A stretch of 64,000 bases of DNA from NCBI GenBank assembly GCA_016081115.2, contig CM071929.1, positions 1,984,001 to 2,048,000 on the forward strand. The letters run 5' to 3'. The position numbers and the translations under genes are program-made. This stretch comes from Rehmannia glutinosa. Lineage: Eukaryota > Streptophyta > Magnoliopsida > Lamiales > Orobanchaceae. Of the stretch, positions 11,360 through 22,330 are shown piece by piece; within the stretch, counting starts at the first letter, position 1, and every line of letters begins with the position of its first letter. The notes below the pieces were generated by a model. The model was given only the letters and a program-made list of their open reading frames with translations, was not told where the DNA came from and did not search any database.

Positions 11360-13600
11360 AGATTAATCGTGATGGAATTCTTCCCGCTACTCCCGAGATA
11401 GTCAACTCTATTTCACTTATCTTCAGCTTCCTCGATACTTTCCAACTATTGGTTGTTAGATATAATATAGAACATTACAAGGAAAAATATTATCCTTTTG
11501 AGTGATGTCAAATATTACTTCAACTTCTCGCCATCCTTCCGGACATTTCGGCTTCTCTTGCTTTGTTTTGAAAACATCTAGAATACGATGAACTGCATTT
11601 GACTTGGTATTTTTTCTTCCCAACGCCATCGCTTATCATTCTGTCTTGTTGGAAAGACATCCTTCTTCGCTCAACTCTCGAGACTTCGACTTTTGTTGAA
11701 GATTGGTTGATCTTGTATTTTCATATTGATCTCCTTGATAGTTAGAGACTCTATGATCTCTGGTAGAACCACCTTGCAAAGTCCTCGAAGATTCTTGGGA
11801 CTTAAATAAATTCCTTTCTCAAGAATACTTTGAATGATGTGTATACAAGAGAGCATAGGATATCTTGTATGTGATCGAGTAGGTCTGCATTCCTTCTTTC
11901 ATCAAATCGTCTCTTTTGAAATCTTGATGAAGGCTAGGACTCTATTGAAATCTCTATCTCCCGATTGTATGCAATTCTAGGATAAACGTTAAATGTCAAT
12001 TTCAAAGATACAAATTTCTCAGAATCGCTCCAAGGCATGAATCCTTGAGGTTTGAGATCCGTTTATCAAAAATAGCAAGATTGAGTGGCGAATCTATTCT
12101 TCCTTGAATGTTGCCTTAATAATTACTCTTATGGCTCCGATGTGAATCCATGAGAGTGTATTTGCAACTTATCTTTTGACTCGCTTTTTGATCTCCTGGA
12201 TTTCTCCGTAAGGGACCAATCGCATCTCGATCGGGTTACCAGTAAACTCCATCGAATAGCAAATTCTCTGGTTGTTACCCCGTGAATAATTTGGTGATTT
12301 TTCTACGAAACCCAATCTTATCTAACTCCTTCTCCATCGCTCCGATAGTAAAATCGTCGTATATCCGGAGCTTTGGATCTTCTTTTCATAATTCTCATAA
12401 GAGTCTTATGAGAAAATAGTAGTGTGAGAGAGGAATCGACATATCCTCCCTAACCGTCTGTTGAAGAATTTCTTCTTCACTCTAATTTCAATCGATTCAC
12501 TTCCATCATCGAATAGATCTCTTCATAGATGCTTTCATCCGAGGAATATCCTCAAATTGATACACTGTATTAAATCTTGATAGTAGACAACTTCTTCGAT
12601 TTTCGGTGTAGCCTCAAAACTGTCGACTCCTCGTCTTTGATTTTCTCGGGTAATCGTTGAGATATGCCCTCTTGCTCCGCATGTCCAAAGAATTACAGAT
12701 CTATGAAACTTTCATTAGCCAGTATGAGCTCTCCGAAAGTTCTTTTACCCGTGGTTCTGCTGGTACTCGCTTGATTTGAACCCGATGATGAGGCTCTACT
12801 CTCCGCCAGTGCCGGTCTTTGCCCGATTTGTAATTCCGGGCTTTTTGTTTTGACCAAAACCTTCTAGGTCTCCATGAAGACCTTTTTGCCGTGCATCCCC
12901 GCGGTATGGATGACTTCTCTCCTTCTTCTTCTTATGCCGCCGTGGTTGACTCCCCATAATCGTTGGGATATCATTGTCCTCGCAACATAGATGAACCGCT
13001 TTGTTAATTTCTCATAATCTCTTATAATTCTGTATAGAGTGTTCGGTAACACCATTCGGATAACTTGGCCTTTAATAAAGACATTCTTCTCGCCACCGTA
13101 TCTAATTCATTTCCATCCTTGTATTCCCCGATAAGCATCTCTCTCCAGGGACTCGGAATTTTTGCAAAGAATAGTAGTGAAGCTTCATTTTCTACAATCT
13201 TGGATTTTCACGGTTATTGATGAACAACTTGATATGTTCGTCAATATGACAAATATCATGTAACTCAGTGCTATAGAGGGCTTGTTTATATCTTTTTCTT
13301 TTTTGATCCTCTAATCCCTCAAAGTAACTGTGCCGATAAACTGGATTTTGAATAGTTTAGCCATATCATCGACAATTCCTTTCAATGATTTTCGATGTGA
13401 CCGCGCTCTTCATACTTGCATCGGTCATGTCCCATGCAATCTTTACAGATCCTCAATACTCATTTCAAGGAGTAGAATGAAGGAATCTTTCATAAGATCG
13501 AGGGTACCTCGCAATCCTCATTCCGATGCCCATTCATCAATAAGGACTTCTCGATTTTTAAAATCGGGATATCATTTAGCATTAATCCATATGGATGTAT
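11360..13600 (-). pseudogene. Pararetroviral coat-protein-like and linker region, heavily degraded
   Basis: No long frame survives. Around 12,960-12,790 the minus strand encodes a strongly basic segment (GSQPRRHKKKKERSHPYRG). Around 13,300-13,260 lies a fragment, EGLEDQKRKRYKQALYS. Basic tracts of this kind occur near the C-terminus of caulimovirid coat proteins. I could not find an intact CCHC zinc knuckle after it. The assignment is from position plus composition only. Confidence 0.4.
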
Positions 13601-13605
13601 TGGAT

Positions 13606-14600
13606 CTAGATGCGATCTTCCATAAGGCGTCTGGTGAATATTTGGCCTTCTAGGAGGTACTCGAGTTCGCGCAAGAGGTGGTCGAGCTCCTGCTTCTCGA
13701 AAAGAGTTTCATTCCCTATGGTGAAATCTCCATCGTGATGCATTCTTTCATCCTGGATTCCATGATGTGAACCCGAACTTCCTGCGACGTTGGGATTTCC
13801 GAGGCGGTGGTGGAACGGCGAAATTGGTCTACCATGAGGGTCATAGGTAACCAAAGTCGATCCATCTTTGCGTTCATCTTTAAGTCTACAATACCTAATC
13901 CCATGAAGGATTTTGCCGGTCATGTAGATCTTTAAGATTGATCTTCTCCATATCCATCACTTTTAGTTTATGATGGATTTTTCTTTGATGATGGCTATGA
14001 GCTTTTCATCGTCGTCATTTTTCGTATAACTTCGGTTGGTTTCCTTTTTGGTGTAAATAGGTATCGTCCCAAATCAATACGCTTTTTTTCCTCATGATGA
14101 ACTTGGTGCATCCTCCGGTTCTTGACTCGTTCAATATCATGAAGGATTTCAAGAGTTTCTTTCGATATTTCACCATCGTCTCCATCCGGTTCGAATCGAT
14201 GTACTTTGTTTGGTATATGGCGGTTGCCATAATTCTCGCACCGTCTTTCGGATCTCTCTAAGATCTCGAATGAGATCTTAGATGTATCGGAAATATCTCG
14301 CTCCACTCCGATACTCCATCGGGAATCATGATTTTGATGGGAATTTTCATGCACCGCTTCTTGGAGATTCATCAACTCGACATATAAGCAGTTCGGGTTC
14401 ACTGCCTAGAAACTCATATGATATGCCGCCGCATTTCGCATTGCCTCGAGGCTTTCCTATCGGCTCCTACGCATTCTTGTATCTCATATTGGTGATTCCA
14501 ATATGCGATCTTATCCTGGTGTTCTTGTGCATACATCGTCAAAATTTGACGATATGTCCTGTAAGGTGTACATCTCGGACAATTGTCCAGGATCCATATA
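13606..14600 (-). pseudogene. N-terminal part of the pararetroviral polyprotein
   Basis: Two open stretches (14,402-13,995 and 13,923-13,606) and an upstream in-frame segment near 14,540-14,420 (ILTMYAQEHQDKIAYWNHQY) are consistent with the start of a long viral ORF shortly after the primer site. Sequences rich in Glu, Lys, Asp and His dominate. The position corresponds to the movement-protein or N-terminal region in caulimovirids with one large ORF, but I see no diagnostic movement-protein motif. Frame breaks at about 13,990 and 14,410 separate the pieces. Confidence 0.4.
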
Positions 14601-14669
14601 CTTTAAATAATTATCCTCACCAATTGTTAATTACATAAATATAATAAATATAACCAAAAGTTCTTAATA

Positions 14670-14688
14670 AACCTGGGCTTTGATACCA
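14670..14688 (-). other. tRNA-Met primer-binding site of the pararetroviral copy
   Basis: The minus strand reads TGGTATCAAAGCCCAGGTT. The first twelve bases differ at one position from the initiator tRNA-Met complement TGGTATCAGAGC used by caulimovirids. It marks the conventional genome origin and lies about 90 bases before the first possible ORF. Copia elements and chromoviruses also use this site, but the downstream coding content favours the virus. Confidence 0.75.
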
Positions 14689-14691
14689 TTT

Positions 14692-15027
14692 TGTGTAACA
14701 ATTCTAAGGCAAATTGGGTATAATGTAAAATGAATTATTTTGGGACCGAAGGTGCAACCTTTGAAAATTATGGGACCAAATATCTTGAATTTAAGATTTC
14801 GGGACTTCTTTTGCAACAATCTTAATCCTATGGGACTATTGCGCAAAACGTGAGACTAAAATTGTAATGAAGAAAATCTTATGGGACCTTAGATGCAATT
14901 AACTCGTGAAATATTAGTAGAAACCTAAAATGGGGTCTTTTCCCATTGAGTTATTCAACATCACCTAAAATGGTTTTTTTCTTTCCTAAAAAAATCCAAA
15001 CGGATTTGATTTTTTTTTTTCAATTCA
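14692..15027. other. Unassigned non-coding stretch with repeated 'gggacc' phrases
   Basis: Several loosely repeated phrases (tgggaccgaaggtgcaa, tgggaccaaatat, gggacttcttttgcaa, tgggaccttagatgcaa) occur every 40-60 bases. The part touching the primer site ends TTACACA on the minus strand, which could be an LTR end or viral leader. I could not decide between these. Confidence 0.4.
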
Positions 15028-15600
15028 AAAATGGACTACACTATATTAAATTTGAAAAAGGAGGGGGAAATATTCCCTCCTTTTATGTCACACACACGTC
15101 TGATACGCAATAAGTACCGCAGTCAACATCATTACATAAAGCTAAGCTGCTCTGTTTACTTCGATTCCAGGTTTTCTCACTTTCTTCTCGACAACTCTTC
15201 GTCTTCTCCCCATTGCCAAAGGACGTTGATAATTAGATGAATCCCGATGATTTAATGGAGGCTGGAGCCGACGTCAACATTTCTCCAATTTCCAGGTCAG
15301 TGTTTTTTATTCCGTTATTGACTTATTGTTACTAATACTCACTACGTACGAACAGAACTGATGCATGGAGTAGTGATTGAATTGCGGAATACCGGTTTGA
15401 AACTGCCTGTGAATTTTGCAGTTTTGTTGGTGCTGAATCTATTCATTTTTAGTGCTTTTTGGTTATTTTCGGAAGCGAAAGCGTAAAACTGATAATATAT
15501 GGTGTTGCTTAATTTTATGTGATGAAGCAAATGAATTATTTGAATGATAAGAAGTTTGAGTCCAGCCTGTCCAGGCATTTTAAGTTATTAAAGAAAATGT
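15028..15600 (+). pseudogene. Duplicated leader and first-exon fragment of an unidentified gene, copy A
   Basis: The sequence from about 15,028 to 15,600 is closely matched at 23,510-24,200. In both, a pyrimidine-rich leader is followed by a short coding-like segment and a splice-donor-like CCAG|gtcagtg, then intron-like sequence. In copy A the segment opens with an ATG at 15,239 (MNPDDLMEAGADVNISPIS). No continuation exon is visible downstream: from about 15,660 the sequence instead matches TPS1. I do not recognise the gene. Confidence 0.55.
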
Positions 15601-15659
15601 ATGGCATGTTTGTGATTGTGATATTCGAGGTGCACATTCCAGTAATTTAATGGTTAAGA

Positions 15660-17517
15660 TCGGTGATATGGACATTCATTTTCGAAAAGAAAAACCAATA
15701 CTATTGATATAATCATATATAACTTTGCAATAACTGCTTGTGGAAAACAATTGTGCATTTACTAATTGTCCTTTGTATCATGCTTGAGAGAGTTTATGTT
15801 ATGAGTACTTCTCAATTTGTGCTAATCAAAATGCAGGGAAATTGCTATCTGGTATACTTGAACTGTATTGAAGCCCAATTTTTCAGACCTGTTGATACAA
15901 CTCGATCGATTTTCGTCTCCACTTAGTAATTTGCTTGACCTTTCTCACAAGTTCTTCAACTTAATTCTATTAATCAAATCTGAAGTATATATTTCAGGTA
16001 ATGCTGGGTGTGGATCGTCTTGATATGATAAAAGAAATCCATCAAAAGATACTAGCATTTAAAAAATTCTGGAGGAAAACCCATACTGGCGTGATAAGGT
16101 TGTTTTGCTGCAAATTGCTGTGGCAACAAGAACTGATGTTCCTGAATGTATGGTTTTAAGATAGCTTCATCATATTTTACTTTCAAAGTTTCTATGTTTT
16201 CCCCTTGCATGTTGACATGTGATCGAGTTTATCTTTTCTGATATCAATAGATCAAAAACTTACGAGCCAGGTTCATGAGATTGTTGGGCGGATCAATGGC
16301 AGATTTGGAACTTTGACTGCTGTTCAAATTTACCATCTGGTTAGCATTTTCTTCAGCAGTCATCAGTCATTTGGCTTCTTCAAATTGTATCCTACACTTA
16401 GATATTTAACTAAACTTCTCAGACCAGCATGTAGTGATGAATTATTCTTTAGGACTTAATCACTTCCATATTTTCAAATTACTTTTATTTGCATTTTTCG
16501 TTTGCTCGAGTTAAGAAAATTCCTCTTCTAGATTTTAGCTGGGTTTATTTCGCCCTCTTATTCTGCATATTATCTACTTCTAGAAACCTCTGTTATAACT
16601 GAGAAAATTAGGTGTTCAAGTTCTGACAAATGGTTAAAAGGTATTCTAAACTTACATACGGCACTTGAGAATTATCATATAAAGCTTATGCTAAACATAT
16701 TAGGTGAGTCACTACTTGGCATTCTCAGCTTTCTGTTGCTTTTGATTATGACTATCCATGCTTATTTTTTTTTAGATATTTGGGAAAGAAAAAAACATCT
16801 GTCTTTATGCAGGATCGTTCTCTTGACTTTCATGCCTTGTGTGCACTATATGCTGTCACTGGTAATAATAGTGCAGAGGAAGCATAGTTTATCCCTCTGT
16901 TATGCTACTTGAATGAAGTCTCTATTTCAATTTCTCATTTTCTTTCCGATAGTCCCATATTCATGCAATAATGAATCATTTGAGCTATTAAGTGGATAAT
17001 CATGTAAGGTTTTATGGTATTTCTTGATATTTGCTTAAAGTTTGAATGATTTGTTTTTAGAGTTTGAAGAAAAATCTGCTTTGTATTCTTACATTTGTGC
17101 AGACATAAAATAGGATTGCCCAAAACGAATTTCCGTTAATTTGACAGTGGCAATAAAATCAGGAGAACATACTCATTTTTCTGTGTTGTTATGTTTTGGT
17201 ATTCACAATTTTTTGAAATATATATATCAAAGACAATCAAATTCTGGTTCTGTTTTCCTTTTTCTTCTTTCTCTACGTTAGGGACTGACGATGATCACTT
17301 CCTCAAATCACTGAAGCTTGATAGGCTGTCATGAAATTTATATTGGTAAATAAGACCTGTGTTTGGGATTTTTTTGAAGCTAGTGCAGTATTTTTCATCA
17401 CGTTAATTTGTCTATTCAGTGAACCTTGCAACTTGAGTCTTCTATATTTACTTTCAAAGCTTCGTACTACTTTGAGTTTTCAGGTTTGTGGTATTCAAAT
17501 CATTATCAAATCATGAT
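15660..17517 (+). pseudogene. Truncated TPS1 duplicate with an internal deletion
   Basis: The sequence is collinear with 35,790-40,405 of the TPS1 gene but lacks about 2.5 kb: the match jumps from the first coding exon's leader (about 15,878, matching 35,986) to the intron before exon 6 (about 15,890, matching 38,492). The TPS1 start codon and exons 1-5 are therefore missing. Exon-6-like (15,998-16,147), exon-7-like (16,251-16,339) and exon-8-like (16,813-16,861) segments remain with their splice sites. The exon-6 copy is 150 bases, not 151, so it is frameshifted, and it has changes such as MIKE for MIKG. Homology ends inside intron 8. It is in the same orientation as TPS1, about 20 kb upstream. 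Confidence 0.85.
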
Positions 17518-17633
17518 ACCAAGCCAAACCAAAATATTTTTAATTAAGAATTACTTCATGCCTTAAGCTTATCTTTTTATAACTTTTGGAATATTCTAAT
17601 ACACGGCTTTATTGTAGAACTTCCTAAAAATAA

Positions 17634-17882
17634 GGGATAATTACAAAACACCCTGAGGTTTGGATTAATTACAAAAAAATCCATACATGTTTCAAAATTA
17701 CAAAAACCCCTTCAGGTTTCGTTTTGTCTTAAATTTAAGGGGGTAAATCGTAATATTTTTGTAAATGTCGGGATTTTTTTGAAATGGTTTTCGAAAATCA
17801 CCGGGAAAATGTGAGACGGAATCCAACGTCAAGATTCTTTTTGTAATTTTCAAAGAACTTGAGGTGTTTTTGTAATTATCCC
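17634..17882. mobile_element. Mutator-like MITE (GGGATAATTAC terminal repeats)
   Basis: The terminal inverted repeats are GGGATAATTACAAAACACC at the left and its near-complement ending GTAATTATCCC at the right. Flanks are taaaaataa and taaaaatat, matching 8 of 9 bases, which fits the 9-bp target duplication of Mutator-like elements. There is no coding capacity. Related termini occur at 50,017-50,293 and 58,167-59,592. Confidence 0.7.
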
Positions 17883-17891
17883 TAAAAATAT

Positions 17892-18534
17892 TTTCACCTG
17901 AAATGATGGTGTAACATTAATAATTTTCAACCACTATTTTGATGGCAATGGTATAACATTACATAAGATTTAATTTCCTGTTTTTTGTCTAATTCATTTT
18001 TTACATCCAATCAATTTGAATACATAAAAATGATAAAGGGATAGAATATAGATATGCCACTACACCAAACGCTAGTGGCATTACCTTAACCCACAGGGTT
18101 TGTGTTGTATTGGTTCTATTCTATTCATGCTTTTCAAGATTTTCACAAAGGCGAAAAATAAATCTGAGAAAAAGTAGAAGGGCTTAAAAAATGAATGTAT
18201 GGCATCCAATTTTATTAAGGTACAATTGATTTTAGCATGGGATTGGCATGTTGGTCTTTATATTATACAATTCCAAGTCAGGACACTGACACTTTTTTGA
18301 GTGGGTCTACTTGCATGCATAACTGAATAACAGAATCAATAAAGGAATCTGTTATTCTTCTCTGTCCAACTTAATTGTTTCAATCTTTACCATCTAATTG
18401 ATCATCTTATTGCAGAAAATTTCCGCAGGAGAGAAGAAACAACAACTATTTTAATCGGGAAAAGGACTCGTTTATTTCTGTAGCAAGGAAAACATCAAGA
18501 ATTCGGTGCGCGGTAGAAAAAGGTATTATTAAGG
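17892..18534. other. Upstream region of the glucanase gene
   Basis: AT-rich non-coding sequence with no recognisable element. Promoter motifs for the downstream gene could not be singled out. Confidence 0.4.
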
Positions 18535-20953
18535 ATGGAGAAAGTAGATTTACGAGAACATCGTCACAATGTGTTGATTTTGTTGATATTGGCCATCATG
18601 ATGAATATGGTAACATTGACAACTAGTAGCGTGGGAGTGAATTGGGGACAATGGCAACGCACCAGTTGCCTGCTCCAAGTGTGGTGGATATGCTGAAAGA
18701 CAACGGTTTCGATAAAGTGAAGCTGTTCGACGCTGATGAGGGTATATTAGAAGCATTGTGTGGGACTGATATTCAAGTGATGCTTGCAATACCCAATTAC
18801 ATGCTCGAGGAAATGAGCCTCAACTCGGATGCCGCCGCTTCTTGGGTCGAAGCTAACGTTACTGCTTATGCTTATCCCGGAGGAGTCGATATCAGGCAAG
18901 TTCAATTAATGCTACTAATTAAAATCTTTCTTCATATTTTTTTAATAAGTTGGGAGTCTTGGTTGGAGGGGAGGTGATAATTTCAAATAAAAGATAAAGA
19001 TACGGGGTTCGAACCCGCCAATACCCTTACAAAAGGATGAACGATACCACTTGAGCTACAAGCTAGTGGTTAAAATCTTTCTCATTCTTAACACTACAAG
19101 AAAACAATTAAATTCCAATGGAATAAAAAAAGCATTGGAATTTTTAAAATTCCAATGAAAATTCCAATGATATAGGATACCGTTGGAAAATTCCAATGAG
19201 AAAAGTCCAACAATAAGCAAAACCATTTGCATCTTTGTTGGAATATTTTTCCATAGGAATTTTCATTGGAATTTTATCATTCCAACGGCCACTATACCAA
19301 TGGTGCTTTTGCATTGGAATTTCATTTTGGAATCGACAATTCCAATGGAAGTTGGCCAAATATCAACATATTTTTTTCGTTGGAATTCCCTTGTCTTTTT
19401 GTAGTGTAATATTAAAAATTTGGCAAAACTTACGTGAGACGGAGCCCTTACACAAAGTTTTAAAAGTTTTTTTTTCAGATTTTATTTTTCTTAGGGTTTA
19501 TATTTGGTTTTTAGGGTTTATTTTGTTTCTTGGGTTTATTTTTAATTGATTTGGGTTTTTAGGATTTTTAGTTTTTTTTAGGGTTTATTTTTTATTTTTG
19601 GGTTTATTTTTGTTTTTCGGGTTTATTATTCATGGTTCATATTTTTAGGGTTTATTTTTGTTTCTTCATGGTTTATTATTATTTTTAAATTTATTTTCAT
19701 GGTTCATGTTTCAAGACGGGAGCCCTTAAGAGGTCCGTCTCACGTATTTAAACCAGTGAGACCGTCTCACAATAGCTTGCTCTTAAAAATTAGTTTTGAT
19801 GTTTGTTTTTCAGGTATGTTGCTGTTGGGAATGAACCTTTTCTTAAAACCTACAACGGCACCTTCCTACAACACACACTGCCGGCGTTGAAAAACGTACA
19901 GGACGCCGTTAACCGTGCCGGGCTTGGGTCACAAATCAAAGCGACGGTTCCCTTCAATGCCGATATTTACTACTCCCCGGATTCGAATCCAGTTCCTTCC
20001 GCCGGTGACTTCAGGGTCGAAATACGTGACCTCACGGTTCAAATACTCCAGTATTTGTACTCAAATGATGCCCCTTTGTGGTCAACATTTACCCCTTCTT
20101 AAGTCTCTATGGGAACATGTATTTCCCTCTGGATTATGCCTTTTTCGATGGATCAAACCGGACCCGGCCTGTCAGGGACGGTAATAACGTTTACACGAAC
20201 GTGTTTGATGCGAATTTCGACACTCTGGTTTGGGCGTTGGTGAAAGCAGGGTACCCCGATATGAAGATCATAATCGGAGAAGTGGGGTGGCCGAGTGACG
20301 GTTACAAGCACGCGAATATCCAAAATGCAAAGAGGTTCAATCAGGGTCTTATTCAGCATGTTTTGAGAGGAGAAGGGACACCTGCTAGGAAAGGGGAAAT
20401 AGATGTTTATTTGTTTAGCCTCATCGATGAGGACACGAAAAGTATCGATCCTGGTAGCTTCGAGAGGCACTGGGGGATATTCGAGTTCGATGGGAAGCCC
20501 AAGTACGAGTTGGATTTGTCGGGTTTGCAGGAAAATAAAGGCCTGGTTGCTGTAAAAGGTGTGAGATATATGGTGAGACGGTGGTGCGTTTTGAACCCTC
20601 GCCGTTTAAAGGATGGTAAAGAGTTGTTGGCTGGCAACATCGATTACGCTTGTAGCCTATCGGATTGCACGGCGTTGGGCTATGGTTCGTCGTGTAATCA
20701 TCTCAGCGTGCAGGGAAATGCGTCGTACGCGTTCAACATGTACTATCAATTGAAGAACCAGAATGAATGGGATTGCGATTTTTCGGGTTTGGCTATGATC
20801 ACGGATGAGGACCCTTCTGATGATAAATGCAGGTTCCCAGTTATGATTGCATATGGATATGGTAATTCAATGTTGCTGCTGCACAAGAAACTGGTGAACA
20901 TTTTACTTGCCATTCTTGAGGGATGTATAGTGTTTCTGCTTCTTGTGTCTTAG
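18535..20953 (+). CDS. Glucan endo-1,3-beta-glucosidase, GH17 with X8 domain, probably GPI-anchored (two frame breaks)
   Basis: This enzyme class hydrolyses beta-1,3-glucan (callose) at the cell surface or cell wall. Exon 1 is 18,535-18,895 and exon 2 is 19,814-20,953. The start at 18,535 gives a hydrophobic signal peptide (LILLILAIMM). The GH17 domain starts at GVNWG. The acid/base Glu is in VAVGNEPF at the start of exon 2, and the nucleophile Glu is in GEVGWPSDG near 20,275. An X8 (CBM43) domain begins WCVLNP and has six cysteines. The C-terminus is hydrophobic (LLAILEGCIVFLLLVS), as for a GPI signal. The collinear product would be about 500 residues, normal for the family. One base is missing after the GVNWG codons (18,644-18,648) and one in the C run at 20,071-20,074. 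Each shifts the frame, so this is either a pseudogene or two assembly errors. The intron uses a GC donor. Confidence 0.85.
18932..19067 (-). mobile_element. tRNA-derived SINE in the glucanase intron
   Basis: On the minus strand there is an A box TAGCTCAAGTGG (19,045-19,056) and a B box GGTTCGAACCC (19,003-19,014), with an A-rich tail at the left. It is flanked by a perfect 13-bp duplication, ttaaaatctttct, at 18,919-18,931 and 19,068-19,080. It is a SINE rather than a tRNA gene, as it has no cloverleaf and does have a tail and target duplication. Confidence 0.88.
19092..19406. mobile_element. CACTA-type MITE in the glucanase intron
   Basis: It begins CACTACAAGAAAA and ends CTTTTTGTAGTG, the En/Spm-type terminus, with a TAA duplication on each side (19,089-19,091 and 19,407-19,409). 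The interior is made of many short direct and inverted copies of CATTGGAATTTT, the usual subterminal repeat pattern of CACTA elements. It has no coding capacity. Confidence 0.88.
19432..19745. repeat. Inverted-repeat element with TTTAGGGTTTATTTT minisatellite
   Basis: It is bounded by acgtgagacggagccctta at the left and gggagccctta...ccgtctcacgt at the right. The outer parts (cgtgagacgg and ccgtctcacg) are inverted. The interior is a degenerate array of GGGTTTATTTTT units, about 15-25 bases apart, that resembles telomere-like sequence. It is probably a small MITE with an expanded interior. I could not find a clear target duplication. Confidence 0.5.
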
Positions 20954-21480
20954 TTGTTTATTTTCCTTGTATGTGCAGAGTGCAGACAAACAGGGGATAT
21001 ATGAGTTGAAAATTTTCATGTTTCTTTTTTTTTTCTCTTGTTGGTAAATTGGACATCTGTACCAAGTACCTAATACAATGATTCAGCATTTCGGAATGCT
21101 CACTAAAATGCTAATTAATTAGTACGTACAATTAAATAGGTAAAACAACAGGTGGTGAAATTTAATTTTTTTCGTGTCATTTAGGTGGTATCATTTTAAT
21201 ATAAAACCAAACTTCTTTTTCATTTCAAATTCTTTTCAGTGATTGATAGTATTTTATTTATTTTTATTAATTTTCTGCCATAATCTTTAATAAATGTTCA
21301 CTTTATTGATTTAGTTTCCTATTCTATTTTCTATTCTATTCTATTATTTGGATGAATGACTTGTTTTAATGAAATAATATACATTCAAATAATAAATAAC
21401 AAGGGGTAAAATCATAATTTTCATTTTAAATTATTAGTTAGTTATTTAATTTAGTTTTAATTAATTACTAGCCCATAAAA
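20954..21480. other. 3' flank of the glucanase gene
   Basis: AT-rich sequence that should contain the 3' UTR. I see no strong AATAAA near the stop codon and no mobile element. Confidence 0.4.
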
Positions 21481-21481
21481 G

Positions 21482-21617
21482 ATTTTTTTTTTTTTTTTTT
21501 TTTTGTTTTTCTAGTACAAGGTCCTGACTCCTAAGAGAGATGAGACTTGTGGAATTTGATCTCATTCAATAGCATGAGTTACAAATGCTTATCGAATTGA
21601 GCTACAATCAATTTCCA
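21482..21617 (-). mobile_element. tRNA-derived SINE with poly(A) tail
   Basis: On the minus strand the head carries an A-box-like TAGCTCAATTCGATAAGC (complement of 21,588-21,605) and a weak B box GAGATCAAATTCCAC (complement of 21,549-21,563), followed by a tail of about 20 A at 21,483-21,504. The flanks ccataaaag and ccataaaaag form a near-perfect target duplication. Confidence 0.7.
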
Positions 21618-21712
21618 CCATAAAAAGTTATTATTAAATGGGGGCTAAATCATGACAAATTATCGAAATACCTCAACTTTTGAAAAATACCATCAAATAC
21701 GCTCTTATAACT

Positions 21713-22330
21713 TTTGTACCTAATTTTTTTCTATTTTCACGCTCATGCATATTTTTTTTATTATTTTCACATTTTTTCTTGTTCATGTATTATTTTATAT
21801 CATTATATGTTATATATATTGTTTCGATGTTGTTTAAATTTCTTTCTTAATTGTTTTTTTATTGTTTCGATGTTTCAAAACAACTTTTACCTATTTTTTA
21901 TCTTGATTTTTGTTCATGTATTGTTTTTTACATTGTTTCTATTATTTCTGTCCGATCTATAATATTTTTAATGTTATTCGAATAATTTTTTTGTTCCATA
22001 TAGTTTTCAATTGTAGAAACAATTTTTACCTACTTTTAAGTTTTTTTTTTTATTCATATGGTATTTTTAATATTTTTTACATTGTTTCTAGGTTGTTTCT
22101 ATACACTTTTTAATGTTGTTCTTATGTTTCTTTGTCGTTTCCACGTAGTTTTCGATGTTTAAATACATTTTTTTACCTATTTTTAAGCTCTTTTTGCCCA
22201 TATGGTAATTTCTATATTGTTTCGGTTTGTTTTATATCGTTCCTTGGTTGTTTCCATGTTTTTAATGTTTTCATGCATTGGATCAAAAATTGAATTGTAT
22301 TTTTTTACTCATGTTGTTTCTATATTATTT
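21713..22330. repeat. Degenerate T-rich tandem repeat, unit about 145 bases
   Basis: The phrase acaatttttacctacttttaa, followed by ttcatatggtattttt and attgtttct, recurs at about 21,883, 22,018 and 22,160, with a weaker copy near 21,713. Units have diverged and differ in length. The short hydrophobic ORFs in this stretch are a by-product of the T-rich composition. Confidence 0.5.

Larger units (their letters stand above)
8560..14690 (-). mobile_element. Endogenous pararetrovirus copy (Caulimoviridae), degraded
   Basis: Read on the minus strand, this shows a tRNA-Met primer site, a long broken polyprotein region, an aspartic-protease-like block, RT and RNase H of caulimovirid type, and a terminal promoter and poly(A) region. 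There is no integrase, which separates it from Ty3/gypsy. The span from primer site to poly(A) signal is about 6.1 kb, shorter than the usual 7-8 kb genome. Stops and frameshifts are frequent throughout, so it is an old non-functional copy. I cannot assign the genus. Confidence 0.8.

Noticed and set aside
14692..15027. A copia or gypsy LTR ending at the tRNA-Met primer site
   Set aside because: The TTACACA end is suggestive, but no matching second LTR or integrase was found and the downstream coding is caulimovirid.
19003..19056. Possible tRNA gene from perfect A and B boxes
   Set aside because: The boxes are in a SINE with an A-rich tail and 13-bp duplication, and no tRNA cloverleaf can be formed.
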